Made by a program: the position numbers and the translations under genes. The notes below the pieces were generated by a model, which worked only from the letters and a program-made list of their open reading frames with translations, was not told where the DNA came from and did no database searches. DNA of 5,919 bases from Moraxellaceae bacterium (GTDB taxonomy: Bacteria > Pseudomonadota > Gammaproteobacteria > Pseudomonadales > UBA3067). The first letter of the stretch is position 1, and each line of letters starts with the position of its first letter. This document shows positions 5,893-5,919 of this stretch, in pieces. Location: NCBI GenBank assembly GCA_002401525.1, contig NVTH01000238.1:1-5919 (forward strand). Reading direction: 5' to 3'.

Positions 5893-5919
5893 AATCCATC
5901 ATTCTGACAACTATTGGCT

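Overview
All six genes in this window read left to right on the + strand. The composition is moderate in GC, with AT-rich intergenic gaps. Close matches to known family motifs (a PilH-type response regulator, a Lol-type lipoprotein, a small outer-membrane beta-barrel, acyl-CoA metabolism genes) point to a Gram-negative gammaproteobacterium. It is probably a free-living, perhaps marine, lipid-degrading type. The species cannot be named from this sequence. No tRNA, rRNA, CRISPR array, transposase or phage gene was seen.

Layout: (1) 1-1082, the C-terminal part of an acyl-CoA synthetase of the FadD3/FadD19-like adenylate-forming group; the N-terminal part lies off the left edge. (2) 1189-1566, a small VanZ-like membrane protein. 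(3) 1802-2164, a single-domain response regulator closely resembling PilH of the type IV pilus chemotaxis-like (Pil-Chp) system, here without pilG, pilI or pilJ beside it. It has a good sigma70-type promoter (TTGACC-16 bp-TATACT, 1715-1742). (4) 2315-2884 and 2899-4221, a two-gene unit 14 bp apart: a signal-peptide-bearing small outer-membrane beta-barrel, then a 440-residue outer-membrane lipoprotein that appears to hold four Ig-like (BIG2-type) units. (5) 4222-4585, a 364-bp gap with imperfect hairpins but no gene. (6) 4586-5833, an acyl-CoA dehydrogenase, closed by a strong and probably bidirectional intrinsic terminator at 5862-5892.

Two themes emerge. The outer genes (acyl-CoA ligase and acyl-CoA dehydrogenase) belong to activation and alpha,beta-oxidation of acyl chains, possibly steroid side chains or other bulky acids. 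The inner genes concern the cell envelope and surface motility. Nothing in the sequence ties the two themes into one pathway.

The most interesting points are the barrel-lipoprotein pair with its tryptophan-periodic four-unit architecture; the acyl-CoA dehydrogenase, which lacks the usual C-terminal catalytic Glu, has a candidate Glu at the long-chain/isovaleryl-type position and carries an unusual charged N-terminal segment; and the orphan pilH with a correctable start site. No clearly new multi-gene system can be claimed; the barrel-lipoprotein pair is the best candidate for one.
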